Source of the DNA: Methanobrevibacter sp.
GTDB lineage: Archaea; Methanobacteriota; Methanobacteria; Methanobacteriales; Methanobacteriaceae
Assembly (NCBI GenBank): GCA_017646885.1
Contig: JAGCLR010000153.1
Span: 59,908-123,907 of the forward strand
Reading direction: 5' to 3'
DNA: 64,000 nucleotides
Numbering within the stretch: position 1 is the stretch's first letter; each line of letters opens with the position of its first letter. The notes under the pieces are model-generated. The model searched no databases, was not told the DNA's origin, and saw only the letters and a list, made by a program, of their open reading frames with translations. Positions 9,370 through 19,078 of this stretch are shown here, piece by piece. The translations under genes and the position numbers were made by a program.

Positions 9370-9777
9370 ATGAATACAATGACAAATAAATTGTTAGAGG
9401 TAAAATTGCTGGTAGAACCATCTATCATTGAAGAAACTCTAACAAGAATGGGAATACCCGATAACAAAAATAAGATTTTATACCAGTCCTGCCACTTGCT
9501 AAAGCATTTCGGTACATATTATATCGGCCACTTTAAACAGTTGTTTATTCTCGGTCGTGGCAAAGATGGTTATCCAGGATTTGGTAATGTAAGTTTGGAA
9601 GATATAGAAAGACGAAACTCAATAGCCTTCTGTTTACAGAAATGGAATATGATTGAGATTGTTGAGCCAGAAGAAATTGCTGAACACAATGTTCGTATTT
9701 TCGTGCTTCCACACAAAGAAAAACATAATTGGCAGCTCGTCAAGAAGTTTAATGTTAAAAATTTGGAGGAAGCATAA
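9370..9777 (+). CDS. regA: RegA-like translational repressor
   Basis: 135 residues (T4 RegA has 122). The motif 'ETLTRMGIPDNKNKILYQSCH' near residue 20 matches T4 RegA 'ETLTRMGIANNKDKVLYQSCH' almost residue for residue, followed by 'YYIGHFKQL' (T4 'YYIVHFKEM') and a C-terminal 'WQLVKKF'. RegA binds AU-rich translation initiation regions of early mRNAs and blocks ribosome binding. In T4 it sits among replication genes; here it lies between gp25 and late genes. A GGTG-containing leader precedes the ATG, and its stop overlaps the next start. Confidence 0.9.
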   Translation: MNTMTNKLLEVKLLVEPSIIEETLTRMGIPDNKNKILYQSCHLLKHFGTYYIGHFKQLFILGRGKDGYPGFGNVSLEDIERRNSIAFCLQKWNMIEIVEPEEIAEHNVRIFVLPHKEKHNWQLVKKFNVKNLEEA

Positions 9778-10100
9778 TGAATTTACAAGAAGCAATAGAA
9801 TTTTTGGATAACCAGGGTTACTATCTAATTGAAAGTACCCATGCTGAAGATGATACACTTGATTGGCTTAGTCAAGTAGTATATGAATATACACAGGAAA
9901 ATGGTATTGGCTGGGAATCTAATTGGCATAGAGATGGTTACAAACTTGTTTACAGAGGAACCTATAAGTTTTATACTGCTTTTGACGAAATAGGCGATGT
10001 CATTCTCACTGTTTTTAATGGTGAACTTACCGGTATAGAAACTGCTAAAGGTGACAAATATACTGCAAATGAATTTGCCGAAAAATTTGGTACAAAGTAA
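9777..10100 (+). CDS. Small unknown protein with N-terminal 'EAxxxLxxxGY' domain
   Basis: 107 residues, start overlapping the regA stop (TAATG), so it is translationally coupled to regA. The N-terminus (LQEAIEFLDNQGYYLIE) resembles those at 30213 (DEAIAKLQLHGYLVEA) and 30646 (LKEAQEILKEHNFTLNE). The rest is beta-rich. Function unknown. A strong terminator follows. Confidence 0.6.
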   Translation: MNLQEAIEFLDNQGYYLIESTHAEDDTLDWLSQVVYEYTQENGIGWESNWHRDGYKLVYRGTYKFYTAFDEIGDVILTVFNGELTGIETAKGDKYTANEFAEKFGTK

Positions 10101-10122
10101 ACTATAATACATTAAATTTATC

Positions 10123-10150
10123 AAAAAGGACCCAGTCTAGGGTCCTTTTT
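10123..10150 (+). terminator. Rho-independent terminator after regA operon
   Basis: An AAAAAGGACCC stem (10123-10133) pairs with GGGTCCTTTTT (10140-10150) across a 6-nt loop, ending in a T-run. Confidence 0.9.
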
Positions 10151-10156
10151 CGTGTT

Positions 10157-10164
10157 TATAAATA
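10157..10164 (+). promoter_or_regulatory. T4-type late promoter (TATAAATA)
   Basis: It lies 20 nt upstream of the ATG at 10184, leaving room for the AAAGGA ribosome site. It is one of the few late promoters here with a normal leader. Confidence 0.75.
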
Positions 10165-10183
10165 TAGTAATAAAGGATAGTAT

Positions 10184-10978
10184 ATGCTCAGTTATAGTGA
10201 AATTTTTAACATACAGAAAACAACTTTGCCATTGTCTAAAAAAGAATTAGAAAATGTGCTATCTAAAAGTATATTTACAGGATATGTTCAATGTCCTTAC
10301 AATGTGTTAGTTCAAACATTGAAGGAAATTTCTACAGCTAATTCTTATGCTGTTACTATAAATCCTGAAACAATGTACAACAATAGCAACAACCCATTCA
10401 CAAAGGCAGAATGTATCATTCAAGTTGAAGGAACTCGTTATTACGAGGAATTTATTAACCGAGTTATTTCAAATGAAGATTCTAAAGAGTGGACCGATTT
10501 CGTCACTTATTCCGAAACATTCAAGGACGAACTTCGTGTCTTGAAATGTCAAATCATTTCTAAGTATCTTTGGAACAGAATGAATTTAAATAACTGGTTT
10601 GAAGAAAAATCTGTCTCCTTGTTAGGTGATGCGAAAGAAGCTATTGCGACCGATTGGGAAACATTTAAGAAGAAAGTCTTAATGACAAGTGACTTGTATG
10701 GGTTCATTGATTCTTGTAGTGAAGCAGACTTACAAAATGCTACAAAAGCATTGAGCAAGAACCTTTGTACGAAATTGGTAAAATACAAACCTGAACTTAT
10801 GCATCATATCGTGAATAATAGTAAGCGAGAAGAAGTCATTACAGTAAAGAATCCTATAATCAAGCGTATATTCATAATTTCAAATTATGCTAGACAGTGC
10901 GAAAAAGAATGGCCTGTAATTAAGTTCACCACACTGGACAAGAGAACCTTTGATTCTCTCAGTATGTGGGAGGGATAA
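10184..10978 (+). CDS. Unknown late protein, probable baseplate component
   Basis: 264 residues, mostly helical, with no motif I recognise. It is first in an operon with the 855-residue baseplate-like protein, to which it is coupled by a TAATG overlap, and has its own late promoter and AAAGGA site. T4 gp53 is a candidate by position only. Confidence 0.5.
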   Translation: MLSYSEIFNIQKTTLPLSKKELENVLSKSIFTGYVQCPYNVLVQTLKEISTANSYAVTINPETMYNNSNNPFTKAECIIQVEGTRYYEEFINRVISNEDSKEWTDFVTYSETFKDELRVLKCQIISKYLWNRMNLNNWFEEKSVSLLGDAKEAIATDWETFKKKVLMTSDLYGFIDSCSEADLQNATKALSKNLCTKLVKYKPELMHHIVNNSKREEVITVKNPIIKRIFIISNYARQCEKEWPVIKFTTLDKRTFDSLSMWEG

Positions 10979-13545
10979 TGTTAAAACATAGTGAAACCAT
11001 AATAAATTCATCTGTACGTAGACAAGATGCCACCTGGGACTACCGCTGGATATACAACAGTGGTAACCCAGATAACATTACATTGAACCCGGACTTAAAG
11101 TCTGGGGCTACTCTCGGTACAGATACTTGGATTTTTTGTGGAGATGCTAATGAACCAAGACAGTATGACAAAAACACTTGGGACCCTAATCATCCTATAT
11201 TTGAATATGAAGTAGAAAAACATGCTGAAGATTCCGATGATGGGCAAGGTCCTACTGAACATACTGACGAATGGGATGAAGGTCACCCATATAACCCAAC
11301 TAGATACTTAAGACCAGGTGATAATAAATTTATTCGTATTACAAACACTACACAGAATGTAACTATTGACCCTATTCCACCTGCATTTGTATCTGATTAT
11401 GGAACAGAATACCTTGCATTGGAAACTGTATGTGATGGTAAAATTGTAAAGAAAGACGGAAAATTGTGGCAATACTCAAAAGCAACTAGAAAAATTGTTT
11501 TGGAATTTAAGGACGAAATTGGTCTTGATTTCAAACAAGTTGCTCTTGTCAAAGGTGATGTTGAAAATGTTGAAAATCTAAATCCAGCTGATATAATCTA
11601 TTACTATGATAGAAAAAGTAAAGACCCAGTAAAAAAAGAAGATTATGTTGAAAGTATTAGTTTCAATGGAACAAATCACGGTAACTATCAAGTAGTATTT
11701 AATTTATATGAATGCTGGGGTGAACTAGACGATAACAAAGAAATTAAGCCAAATACAATTAAATATATCACTGATACTGATATTGGAATCAATGGTGAGA
11801 AAGTCCCATACACTATCAAAAAAGGCGATGAAGAAATCACCAGATATAGATATAATGAATCTGATATATCTTTAATCGTTTGGGATTTAGCAGGCAACTA
11901 TTCTGTTTATCATATTAAAAGAGGATTCAATACTTTAGCATTAAAAGATTTGAATGACTTAATTCCTGTTAATATATTGTTTACTAGCATTGAACCTGAA
12001 AACTATTATATTGAATCTGGCGTTGATGGTAAAATCATAACATCAGTTCAAAATCCAAATGATGTTTTATGGTTCTATGAAAACGTAGCCAAACTATTTG
12101 AAAGTTCTATAGGCGCAATAGATAGAGCTTCATACGAAGGTGGAGATAACAGAAAACATACACCACTGGATGGTATTCGTGAATTTATCATTTCAAATCT
12201 TACAGAAAGTGGTAATGTTGAAGTTGAAGCGTGGGTAGAAACAGGATTCCCTGAAATTGACGAACTCATTAAAGAACGAACATATAACACAGCTATATGT
12301 GGTCCTTGGGTGTATGGTGATGAAGGTAGAAAATACCATATTACTCCTTATGTTCCTAAGTATCTACACGGTACTGAATTTGCGGATTTTATGGAATTCT
12401 TCCAGCTATACATTAACACAATGTATCAGGGACTTGATAGCAACAGAAACATTTCAGGACTTGAAAAGATTGCCCGTATTGGTAACTTCAATGACATCGC
12501 AAGACTTGAAGATTCATTGGTTTATCATTATGCTAAAGAATTCGGTAACGAATTTGATTTTAATGTACAGTCTTTACAAGAAGTAAACTTGATACAAGAT
12601 GGTTCTGGTTTCACTACAAGAGATACCAAAGAAACATTTGAAATTGTAAAGTATGTCCTTGAACAATTACCAGCATATAACCAATACAAGGGAACTAATA
12701 CTGGTATTGAAATGGCAATTAAGATGTTTGGTTTCTCTTGTAGAGTAATTAACTTGTGGGTAAGAAAAGAACAAGAAATTGAAAAGACCCCTGAATTTAT
12801 TGAAGAAGAAAGACTATTCTCATTTGACGAATACTTTATGACATCCCGTTTCAGTTTGGAAATGGATGCTCGTAACAATACTTTCAAAACATTCTGTGAT
12901 AACATTGATATGTTTATTGACTTGATTAAGAGTATCAAGCCAATTACAAAAATTTTAGACCAGATTAAATACACTATCATTAACAATGTTCATACAACAT
13001 TATTGTATGATACTGATGTTATTGAAGATGATACAGAAGAATTGAAGTTTACATTGAAATGGACTTTCAATAAAGATACTTACAAAGATGTATTCAACAT
13101 TGAGAAATTATGTAAGCTAGATTATACGACTGGTACTGCTGACTTGTTCTGTTTGAATTATAAGCCAGAGGTTATAAACGAAGATGAACTTTTGCCAGCA
13201 AACTCTAAATTCAATGTAATCGCAAAATTCTTGAAGTCTAATTTTGACAAAATAACATTCACTATTACAAGTCCTGATGAAGGGGCTACAACATTTGATT
13301 TCTTTAGATATAATGCTAATGGTGAATTAGCAGTTAAACCAATACTAAATGCTGGTTCATTCTTCTTGTATTTGATAGACCCTGATAATGCGACTAAAGG
13401 TTTCAACATTATTAGACGATACTTCAAATTTGACAAATTATATGACCAGACAAGTGATTATAAAGTAGAAGTCTATATGGCATTTACTATTCAACCAGGC
13501 ACAGATTATGCTAGAGCCGATACATTTCAGGTAGCCAATTCATAG
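10978..13545 (+). CDS. Large baseplate wedge protein with P2 gpI-like C-terminal region
   Basis: 855 residues from the ATG in the TAATG overlap. The N-terminal half is beta-rich and acidic. Around residues 500-590 the string 'LPAYNQYKGTNTGIEMAIKMFGF' followed by a Trp resembles the conserved core of P2 gpI-type tail proteins ('..KGT..AI..AL..LG..'), which form baseplate wedges. T4 gp6/gp7 are the likely counterparts, but I cannot decide which. The stop lies just before the next late promoter. Confidence 0.5.
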   Translation: MLKHSETIINSSVRRQDATWDYRWIYNSGNPDNITLNPDLKSGATLGTDTWIFCGDANEPRQYDKNTWDPNHPIFEYEVEKHAEDSDDGQGPTEHTDEWDEGHPYNPTRYLRPGDNKFIRITNTTQNVTIDPIPPAFVSDYGTEYLALETVCDGKIVKKDGKLWQYSKATRKIVLEFKDEIGLDFKQVALVKGDVENVENLNPADIIYYYDRKSKDPVKKEDYVESISFNGTNHGNYQVVFNLYECWGELDDNKEIKPNTIKYITDTDIGINGEKVPYTIKKGDEEITRYRYNESDISLIVWDLAGNYSVYHIKRGFNTLALKDLNDLIPVNILFTSIEPENYYIESGVDGKIITSVQNPNDVLWFYENVAKLFESSIGAIDRASYEGGDNRKHTPLDGIREFIISNLTESGNVEVEAWVETGFPEIDELIKERTYNTAICGPWVYGDEGRKYHITPYVPKYLHGTEFADFMEFFQLYINTMYQGLDSNRNISGLEKIARIGNFNDIARLEDSLVYHYAKEFGNEFDFNVQSLQEVNLIQDGSGFTTRDTKETFEIVKYVLEQLPAYNQYKGTNTGIEMAIKMFGFSCRVINLWVRKEQEIEKTPEFIEEERLFSFDEYFMTSRFSLEMDARNNTFKTFCDNIDMFIDLIKSIKPITKILDQIKYTIINNVHTTLLYDTDVIEDDTEELKFTLKWTFNKDTYKDVFNIEKLCKLDYTTGTADLFCLNYKPEVINEDELLPANSKFNVIAKFLKSNFDKITFTITSPDEGATTFDFFRYNANGELAVKPILNAGSFFLYLIDPDNATKGFNIIRRYFKFDKLYDQTSDYKVEVYMAFTIQPGTDYARADTFQVANS

Positions 13546-13554
13546 TAATAAATA
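13546..13554 (+). promoter_or_regulatory. T4-type late promoter (TAATAAATA)
   Basis: Its last base is 5 nt from the ATG at 13560, predicting initiation on the A of the AUG. Confidence 0.7.
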
Positions 13555-13559
13555 GTAAT

Positions 13560-14330
13560 ATGGATAATAGTATTTTTTATAACGATGTAAAATGTATAAT
13601 CACTAACGAAGGAAAGAACCTATTTGCTAAACAGTCAAATGGTGTTAAATTTGCTAAAGTTGGTGCTGTATTGTTTTCGGATATAAGAGGTACTATTAAG
13701 GACGCACATGACAGAGGTGGTGACGAACAAAGAATTTTAAAAAATCTAACCCTAAAACAACTTAAAAATTATACAACATTAATCTTCTCAACTATTTCAT
13801 ACACAATGGAAGGTTCAATCTATGTTCCTAATGACTATCCTGCTTACAACAGAGCATTAGAAGATGCGAATAACCTTATTCCTATTCAAATTGCTTATGG
13901 TAACAAAGAAGATATAAGTGTAGATGACGAAGGCTTACAAGAAACAACATATACAAAGTATATGTCCTATGATTTGTTATTAAAAACAAATTCACTACCA
14001 ATAAATAGAGTGTCAGATATGAATTTTGATGGTTTCGCTATATTGGGTTTACCATTCAAATCTTTATCATCTGATACATACACGAACATAAACATTGAAC
14101 AAGATTTTGCTACTATCGCTATTGTATATTTTCCAAATGAGAAATTACAAGTATTGAAAAACCAAAGTAAAAATGTTGCTATGAATGTTGAAATGCACGT
14201 CTTTTTAGACGAGCCATTCAATTTAAAAAATTTGGAATACATTAACGATGAAGGTTTAGAGCCAAAAAATCCAATTAGATTTATTAACGGGTTACATTTG
14301 ACAAACGATGGTTTGCATAATAGAGGATAG
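13560..14330 (+). CDS. Unknown late protein, probably baseplate or fibre attachment
   Basis: 256 residues, beta-rich. The opening region (YNDVKCIITNEGKNLF...FAKVGAVLF) resembles that of the 1005-residue fibre protein (FTDVCKSKIIHAKGGINFALKGYAFY), hinting at a common N-terminal attachment domain. The next gene starts 2 nt after the stop. The transcript is predicted to be leaderless. Confidence 0.45.
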   Translation: MDNSIFYNDVKCIITNEGKNLFAKQSNGVKFAKVGAVLFSDIRGTIKDAHDRGGDEQRILKNLTLKQLKNYTTLIFSTISYTMEGSIYVPNDYPAYNRALEDANNLIPIQIAYGNKEDISVDDEGLQETTYTKYMSYDLLLKTNSLPINRVSDMNFDGFAILGLPFKSLSSDTYTNINIEQDFATIAIVYFPNEKLQVLKNQSKNVAMNVEMHVFLDEPFNLKNLEYINDEGLEPKNPIRFINGLHLTNDGLHNRG

Positions 14331-14332
14331 AA

Positions 14333-16027
14333 ATGAAGAATTTAGGAACTGACCAAGATTTATTGATTAACACAATTTCGGACGCTGTACAGCCAGTGGA
14401 TTCTATTGCTAAGTTAAATATAATGACTGAAGCGACTAACAATCCAGCATTAGGTGTTCCACAGATTATGTTGTCACAAACTACTCCTGGCACTGTAAAG
14501 ACCTGGAATGGTGATAGACTTACCATCAATTATGGTAGTGGTAATAAGGCCGGTTATTTCTCTATTTCCGAAATTACTGGTGCTTACAGACAGAGATTAA
14601 ATCTTGAAATCTTAGGTGCAAACAATGTATTCCACACATCTGTTGGTGGAACTTATGGTAATGCTTTCGTATATGCAGAAGGTAACAAATTATCCAAGCA
14701 AACACACAACTGTAACTTCCTAAATTCTAATTACAACATTTTCAATTCTTCTGCTGCAAATGCTTTCAATTTTATTAACTCAAATTACAATAACATTTAT
14801 GCTGGTGATGTAAACGATACATACGGCTCTGCCTCAAACATTTCTTTATATAACTCTAACCATAACGTCTTTCAACCAGTTCCTGAAAGTTGGACTTTCA
14901 CTCACCAAAATGGTAATAAAGAAATTAAAGGTAAGAAAGGTTGTTTCTTAAAGAACTACTCTTTAATTGGTTCTCACAACAACTACATTAAAGGTAGAAC
15001 TATAAGTGAAGATTATCCTGAAAACGAGCCAAACACTACATTCATTAACTCTTGCAGTGGTTTGTATGATTTTGACGAACAACACGGTTCTTATACTGTA
15101 ATCGGTAATACATTCGGTTATTTCAATAACAATAAGAACTGTAACATTATTGGTATTGGTGAAGGTCTTTTACAAACAGACAGTAAGAGTGATAAAATCT
15201 TACTTGGTTTCTATAACAAGAATACAACTGACGAAAATGAAATCCTTGTTGTCGGTGACGGTAGATTAAATCGTGAATATGTCAAAGGTCTTACAAGTGC
15301 TACTAAAGACTGGACAACTAATTTGAATAAGTATCGTGAAGTTATGACTAATATAAGTGGTGTAGGCTCTACTGCTTACAACTCTAATTTCTATCGTCAT
15401 AACATTTTCACAGTTAACAAAGAAGGTTATATAACCATTTCCGACTATAAAGTTCCAAGTAACTCTGCTCGTTATGGTTATAAGGGTATTACTGCTTTCG
15501 TTAATGGAACAACATACGAACTTCCATTCAGTGAAATTTATCATAAAATAAATGGTAACGATTCTGTTGATATAATGCAGGAAACTATTGACAGTTATAC
15601 AAAACAACTTGAAAGCAGAATTAACAGTATTCCTACAACTAAATTTATGTCTTTTAGTGACCCAGCTAATATAGAGGCAAATACTCAAATGTCTGCTTAT
15701 CTCAATGTTACTGTGCCAGATGGGGCAACTCCTTGTACTTCATTGTCTTCTAAATTGTTCAACATTGAAAAAATAGGAAACAATGATATAATCGGACTTT
15801 CATATCATTCTAACAATAAAACTCCAGCTAAAGTAATTTGGGCATATAAACTACCAGTAGAAAATAGTACTGACCAGCAAGTATTAACTGCTGCTGCTAC
15901 AATTTACCCATATTGTACATTACAGTTTATGTATGCAAGTAGAAAAGAAAATGATACTACTTCATTTAGTGGTTTCTCTTTGATAGACCAAGACCAATCT
16001 ACAAATCCTAACATTTACTTTAATTAA
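14333..16027 (+). CDS. Tail fibre/spike-like protein with Asn-rich repeats
   Basis: 564 residues. Residues about 85-300 are rich in N-S-N / N-N units (NCNFLNSNYNIFNSS; FINSNYNNIY; ISLYNSNHNVF; NKNCNIIGIG), the ladder pattern of parallel beta-helices in phage tailspikes. The C-terminal 200 residues are mixed alpha/beta. I infer a trimeric host-contact fibre or spike. The gene belongs to the preceding operon. Confidence 0.55.
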   Translation: MKNLGTDQDLLINTISDAVQPVDSIAKLNIMTEATNNPALGVPQIMLSQTTPGTVKTWNGDRLTINYGSGNKAGYFSISEITGAYRQRLNLEILGANNVFHTSVGGTYGNAFVYAEGNKLSKQTHNCNFLNSNYNIFNSSAANAFNFINSNYNNIYAGDVNDTYGSASNISLYNSNHNVFQPVPESWTFTHQNGNKEIKGKKGCFLKNYSLIGSHNNYIKGRTISEDYPENEPNTTFINSCSGLYDFDEQHGSYTVIGNTFGYFNNNKNCNIIGIGEGLLQTDSKSDKILLGFYNKNTTDENEILVVGDGRLNREYVKGLTSATKDWTTNLNKYREVMTNISGVGSTAYNSNFYRHNIFTVNKEGYITISDYKVPSNSARYGYKGITAFVNGTTYELPFSEIYHKINGNDSVDIMQETIDSYTKQLESRINSIPTTKFMSFSDPANIEANTQMSAYLNVTVPDGATPCTSLSSKLFNIEKIGNNDIIGLSYHSNNKTPAKVIWAYKLPVENSTDQQVLTAAATIYPYCTLQFMYASRKENDTTSFSGFSLIDQDQSTNPNIYFN

Positions 16028-16043
16028 AGAATGTAATGAATAA

Positions 16044-16051
16044 CATAAATA
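16044..16051 (+). promoter_or_regulatory. T4-type late promoter (CATAAATA)
   Basis: It ends 6 nt before the ATG at 16058, predicting a near-leaderless message. Confidence 0.65.
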
Positions 16052-16057
16052 GTTTGT

Positions 16058-19000
16058 ATGCAACAATTAAATAAAGAAGTAAAAATTACATTTACTGATG
16101 TATGTAAGAGCAAAATTATTCATGCGAAGGGTGGTATTAACTTCGCATTGAAAGGCTATGCTTTCTATAATGGTGATTTTGAAAACGATTTAAATACGAT
16201 TAAACTAACTGATTTAAATGAAGATTATGTAATTTACAATGAATACAAGAATGGAACTACTTTAAAAGATAAATTGTTTGATATGACTTACATTCCAGCA
16301 TTGGAAGGTAAAATCATAAATCAAACCGAAGAAGGTGATGATTTTATTGGGCAATTCGGAACTTATGATATAGCATTGAACAAAGGTTTGTTCAAAACTC
16401 TACCAGTTTCATTCAAATATATCATTCTTTATGGTGAAGAATTATCCGAAAATTTAAAGACTCTTCAGTCTCGTAATAAATTTTATGTTGCTGCTATTAT
16501 AGAATATAAAGATAGTTATGAAGTAACTGAAACAAATTATCCTAAAAAGATTTTCTTACAGGTTTCTTTATCTGATTTTACAGAAGATAAATTGGAGGGC
16601 ATTACTCCACAAGTTTTAATTGACGAAAACTTTGACGAAGCCACAGAAAATGAAACTGCAAAGAATTTAAATCTATTGGAGATTTACGATAACTATACAT
16701 TAACACCTGATGAAAAGAATAACGATTATACAGACGATGTTAAACACATTAAGTATGACGTTTTGAATGGTGAAGATGGTCCTGCTAATACAAAATTCAT
16801 TCCAGCTAATTTGGGAATTTTAGATAAAACAGAAAAGATTAACAATAACTGGAATTTAAGTCCAAGAGTATTTGTAGGTCAAAAGAACCCAACAGATGTT
16901 ACAGTACCACATATTCAATTATTCAATGGTGACAGTGAAAACCTTAACTCATTGTCAATTCAATATGATACTGATAACAGATATGTTACCATAAACCAAG
17001 ACGAAGGTATTGATTCCATTCAGGCAGATTTCTTCCCAGAAGATATAGATGCCGAAAATAAAATTTGTTTGAAAGATAAAATCAAGAGAAGTAATACAAC
17101 AGTAAATTATGGCGATACTTCTGCTTGTGAAAGCTATTTTAGATTTGATTCAAACGAAAGTAAGTATGGTAATGGTACATATAGAATTTTTGAATTTGAT
17201 AACCGCGGAAACAAATTAGAATGTAACGAATTACCAACAAAAAATGTTTCTATGATTTATTCGGATAGAAACACATTTTGGGGTAATGACGAAAATGTTG
17301 TTGTTTTGGACTCAGACGATAATACTGTTGGTAATGGTTTAAATGATTTAACTTTGATTAACACATTTAACTCTAATTTGATAGCAAGTAAAGGTGAAGA
17401 AAATGAGGCGGTATTAAACAATAACATTTTAATTGGTGTTACTGGACTTGATTTTAATGTTAATTCTACATTGACTGCTAATAACATTACATTTATTGGT
17501 AAAAACAAGAATAGTAAGTTTGTAACAGAAACACCTTCAAATGTTTTGGAATTTGATGAAATTAAGACTGTTAAAGGTCTATTCAACCATACATTTAATA
17601 ATGGCAGCGATTCAGATATAATTTCTGATACTGTACAGATTGGTTTATCCGAAAATGATGCATTTGATTACGAACAATTATTAGAAAACCAAGCACTAAT
17701 TGGTTTTGAAGGCTTAACAGTTAATAAAGTACCACAGCATGAATACTTCTATCCATGTCAGTATGAAATTGGTTATTCTAAGGAATTGAACCAGTATGAT
17801 TATTATTACTATGGAGAACCAGTTACATCACAAACAGCTCATAATTATTCTGTTGTATTTGGTAACTACAATGCTAACCATAATCTAACTGGTTTGAGTG
17901 CTGCACAAGAATTGACTATTAGCCAAGCTTTTGCTTTCAAAGGTGTAAATCTTACATTTAACCCTGATACTCGTTTTTCTTCATTCTATAATAAAGATTT
18001 TACATATAGTACAAATAAAAGTGATGTTATTAGAGATGACCCAACTGCTTCTGCTTACGCAAACATTCATAGATTATTCTTCAATAACACACAAGATTCT
18101 ATCTTTGCATTTGATGAATACAGTGCTAATTGGGCTTCTGTAACTGCTGATGAAGGTGATTTCAGTTTAAATAAAATTGTTGTTGTAGGTAATGGTGTAA
18201 ATAAAACCAATATAGATGTTACAGGTCATTCACCAGCAGAATTTGCTTCAAAAGCTACTGATTATAATAGTAACTGCCGTAGAATGGATTTGTTCTCTAT
18301 TGAGAAAAATTCGTTCCAGCTAGTTCATAATGGTGTTTATGACGATAACCCACACTATTCTGCAACGAATGTAGAAAACATACCTAGTATGTTCGCTGTT
18401 CGTGGATTTGACCCAGTAACACAAGATTACATATATCACTATACTTGGGCTACTTCATCTGACGCCAATAACACTCGTTTCATTAAACCAGAATTATATC
18501 AGAACATTAACCAATATAACTTGCACCATTCTGTTTATACTCCTACTGGTATCTACATTCCATTACAAAGAAGTTCTAATGACCTTTATAAAATGGCATT
18601 TAAGAATGTCAAAGGTCTAATTGATGGTAATGTAATTAAGACAAATAAGAATTTGAATTATGATGCTATTAAAAACCTTAAAAATTTTGACCAGCATTCA
18701 TTTGTTATCAAAACAAAAGGTTTACAAGTAAAAGGTTCTGATGGTAAATTTATAACTAAATACGATTTTGATATGGCTACTATTGTTGATTTCTATGCTT
18801 TGAAAGGTATAAAAATTCCAATGTCAAATATGAATGGTGATAATACTAATGTTTACACATTCTATATACTCAATAATAACCCTAGAAAAGGTTTAAATTT
18901 CAAAGGCTTTAGAATGAATAAGAACGGAAACTCTGTACAGACCTTGTATAAGAACAAATACATTCCTAAAGGCCGTTGTGTGCGTGTTGATTATATGGAC

Positions 19001-19075
19001 TGTGCTACTAAGGGTAAATATGGTGTTATGAATTTTGATTACTGGAATAAGACACGAAATTCGTTCTATAAATAA
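16058..19075 (+). CDS. Large tail-fibre-like protein
   Basis: 1005 residues, the longest gene here. The N-terminal 300 residues form an apparent attachment region. The middle (about 390-620) has repeated N-x-(F/I)-x-G-N units (NTFWGNDENVVVLDS; NNILIGVTGLDF; NNITFIGKNKNS) typical of beta-helical fibres. The C-terminal part is aromatic- and Asn-rich. I infer receptor contact. Its last codons (Phe-Tyr-Lys-stop) contain the TATAAATA box of the next gene. Confidence 0.55.
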   Translation: MQQLNKEVKITFTDVCKSKIIHAKGGINFALKGYAFYNGDFENDLNTIKLTDLNEDYVIYNEYKNGTTLKDKLFDMTYIPALEGKIINQTEEGDDFIGQFGTYDIALNKGLFKTLPVSFKYIILYGEELSENLKTLQSRNKFYVAAIIEYKDSYEVTETNYPKKIFLQVSLSDFTEDKLEGITPQVLIDENFDEATENETAKNLNLLEIYDNYTLTPDEKNNDYTDDVKHIKYDVLNGEDGPANTKFIPANLGILDKTEKINNNWNLSPRVFVGQKNPTDVTVPHIQLFNGDSENLNSLSIQYDTDNRYVTINQDEGIDSIQADFFPEDIDAENKICLKDKIKRSNTTVNYGDTSACESYFRFDSNESKYGNGTYRIFEFDNRGNKLECNELPTKNVSMIYSDRNTFWGNDENVVVLDSDDNTVGNGLNDLTLINTFNSNLIASKGEENEAVLNNNILIGVTGLDFNVNSTLTANNITFIGKNKNSKFVTETPSNVLEFDEIKTVKGLFNHTFNNGSDSDIISDTVQIGLSENDAFDYEQLLENQALIGFEGLTVNKVPQHEYFYPCQYEIGYSKELNQYDYYYYGEPVTSQTAHNYSVVFGNYNANHNLTGLSAAQELTISQAFAFKGVNLTFNPDTRFSSFYNKDFTYSTNKSDVIRDDPTASAYANIHRLFFNNTQDSIFAFDEYSANWASVTADEGDFSLNKIVVVGNGVNKTNIDVTGHSPAEFASKATDYNSNCRRMDLFSIEKNSFQLVHNGVYDDNPHYSATNVENIPSMFAVRGFDPVTQDYIYHYTWATSSDANNTRFIKPELYQNINQYNLHHSVYTPTGIYIPLQRSSNDLYKMAFKNVKGLIDGNVIKTNKNLNYDAIKNLKNFDQHSFVIKTKGLQVKGSDGKFITKYDFDMATIVDFYALKGIKIPMSNMNGDNTNVYTFYILNNNPRKGLNFKGFRMNKNGNSVQTLYKNKYIPKGRCVRVDYMDCATKGKYGVMNFDYWNKTRNSFYK
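19067..19074 (+). promoter_or_regulatory. T4-type late promoter (TATAAATA) embedded in a coding end
   Basis: The box is formed by the last codons and stop of the upstream fibre gene. The next ATG (19079) begins 4 nt later. Confidence 0.65.
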
Positions 19076-19078
19076 TGT